A DNA stretch of 64,000 nt from Neoceratodus forsteri (Eukaryota > Chordata > Ceratodontiformes > Ceratodontidae): positions 56,314,001-56,378,000 of the forward strand of contig JADMNL010000028.1 of NCBI GenBank assembly GCA_016271365.2, in the 5' to 3' direction. Below are positions 63,619-64,000 of this stretch, in pieces (position 1 is the first letter of the stretch; every line of letters starts with the position of its first letter). The notes beneath the pieces are model-generated. The model was not told the origin of the DNA. It saw only the letters and a list, made by a program, of their open reading frames with translations, and did not search any database. Made by a program: the position numbers and the translations under genes.

Positions 63619-63833
63619 GGCGGGGAAAGAACTGGAAAAGGCGTTGGGACCGCCCCTTTATACCCGGCGTCGTATGGCGCGGTCACCTAATGACGGTCCC
63701 GTCAGGGACTGCAAGCTAGAGATTTTTCTGTGGGGTCCTTCCACCGGCCGGCGTCAGTTCTATATGTAATTACCTACCGCTAGAGCCTTTCTCAAAGATC
63801 TACTGTTACGGTAAGTTCTTACGTAACTGTACT
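63619..63833 (+). repeat. DIRS-6 right inverted terminal repeat
   Basis: Complement of the left repeat up to ATTACCTACCGC, then a right-only extension ending GTAAGTTCTTACGTAACTG and TACT. Confidence 0.92.
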
Positions 63834-64000
63834 TTCCTACGCACGCTAGTATGTTTGTGAATTTCCAATATTTTCACTCCAGATTTTCAACATTGCCATT
63901 TTACCACACTTCCTTATGAGCAGTACAGCTGTCATTTTTCACATCCTGCCCAAAACATGTTTCCGCCTCTGTAGCGCACAAAGGGGGTAACAAAAAGGTC
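63834..64000. repeat. Repeat R, copy 3, right part after DIRS-6
   Basis: Resumes TTCCTACGCACGCTAGTATG, the second arm of the type A palindrome broken at 57478, then CCAGATTTTCAACATTGCC and CAGCTGTCATTTTTCACATC. The window ends inside the next type B palindrome. Confidence 0.88.

Larger units (their letters stand above)
57479..63833 (+). mobile_element. DIRS-6: full-length DIRS retrotransposon of a second family
   Basis: This 6.36-kb, GC-richer element has inverted terminal repeats at 57479-57672 and 63619-63833, an ICR at 63419-63528, gag, RT/RNase H and recombinase. Its sequence is far from family 1 at the DNA level, though the proteins align. The ICR gives the exact end junction (right end ACTGTACT, left end ATCTTACT). 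This agrees with the ends defined independently by comparison with uninterrupted R repeats. There is no target duplication. RT/RNase H and the recombinase each have one in-frame TGA; gag has a frameshift and one TGA. It is the youngest-looking DIRS here. Confidence 0.95.

Noticed and set aside
57479..63833. Retroviral or LTR-retrotransposon provirus.
   Set aside because: There are no direct long terminal repeats, protease or DDE integrase; ends are inverted and the integrating enzyme is a tyrosine recombinase.
1..64000. Spliced host exons between the elements.
   Set aside because: I looked for conserved non-transposon peptides flanked by splice signals and found none I could support; absence is not proven.

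Overview
This is a stretch of a large, repeat-filled vertebrate genome. I see no host gene: every coding signal belongs to a transposable element. The mix is DIRS-type tyrosine-recombinase retrotransposons, CR1 LINEs whose ORF1 carries an esterase, L2/Rex1-like LINEs, a MIR-like CORE-SINE, a hAT miniature element and a mariner-like MITE. That mix points to an amphibian-like giant genome (salamander or caecilian) or possibly lungfish. The species guess is inference; the element types are read from the sequence.

Layout. 1-1617: a minus-strand CR1 tail, split by a LINE fragment and a DIRS right end (DIRS-0). 1618-7249: DIRS-1, badly decayed. 7250-9990: repeat R copy 1. 10000-19009: a minus-strand CR1 split by DIRS-2 (11739-17386), whose RT/RNase H and recombinase frames are both open. 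19070-25627: L2/Rex1-like LINE material on the plus strand, with tandem 5' repeats and a 2A-like motif. 25967-35000: DIRS-3, itself interrupted by a plus-strand CR1 (30250-33665). 35001-36084: the 5' part of an AT-rich LINE with ORF1. 36085-40878: 5'-truncated DIRS-4 carrying a hAT miniature element. 40879-43020: minus-strand CR1 with a nearly intact esterase ORF1. 43800-46760: AT-rich plus-strand LINE. 46798-52474: DIRS-5. 52486-52790: mariner-like MITE. 52922-55610: R copy 2 with a SINE in it. 56150-57478 and 63834-64000: R copy 3, split by DIRS-6 (57479-63833), a second and better preserved DIRS family.

How the parts work. Each complete DIRS copy has a left inverted terminal repeat, gag, RT plus RNase H, an overlapping tyrosine recombinase, an internal complementary region (ICR) and a right inverted terminal repeat. 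The ICR reads as the reverse complement of the right end joined to the left end, as expected for a circular intermediate that the recombinase inserts without target duplication. In family 1 the catalytic arginine of the recombinase is missing from the readable copies; in DIRS-6 it is kept.

The most unusual item is repeat R. It has no coding signal and is almost entirely a chain of different long imperfect hairpins. DIRS-6 sits in the loop of one hairpin, and the SINE sits at the centre of another.
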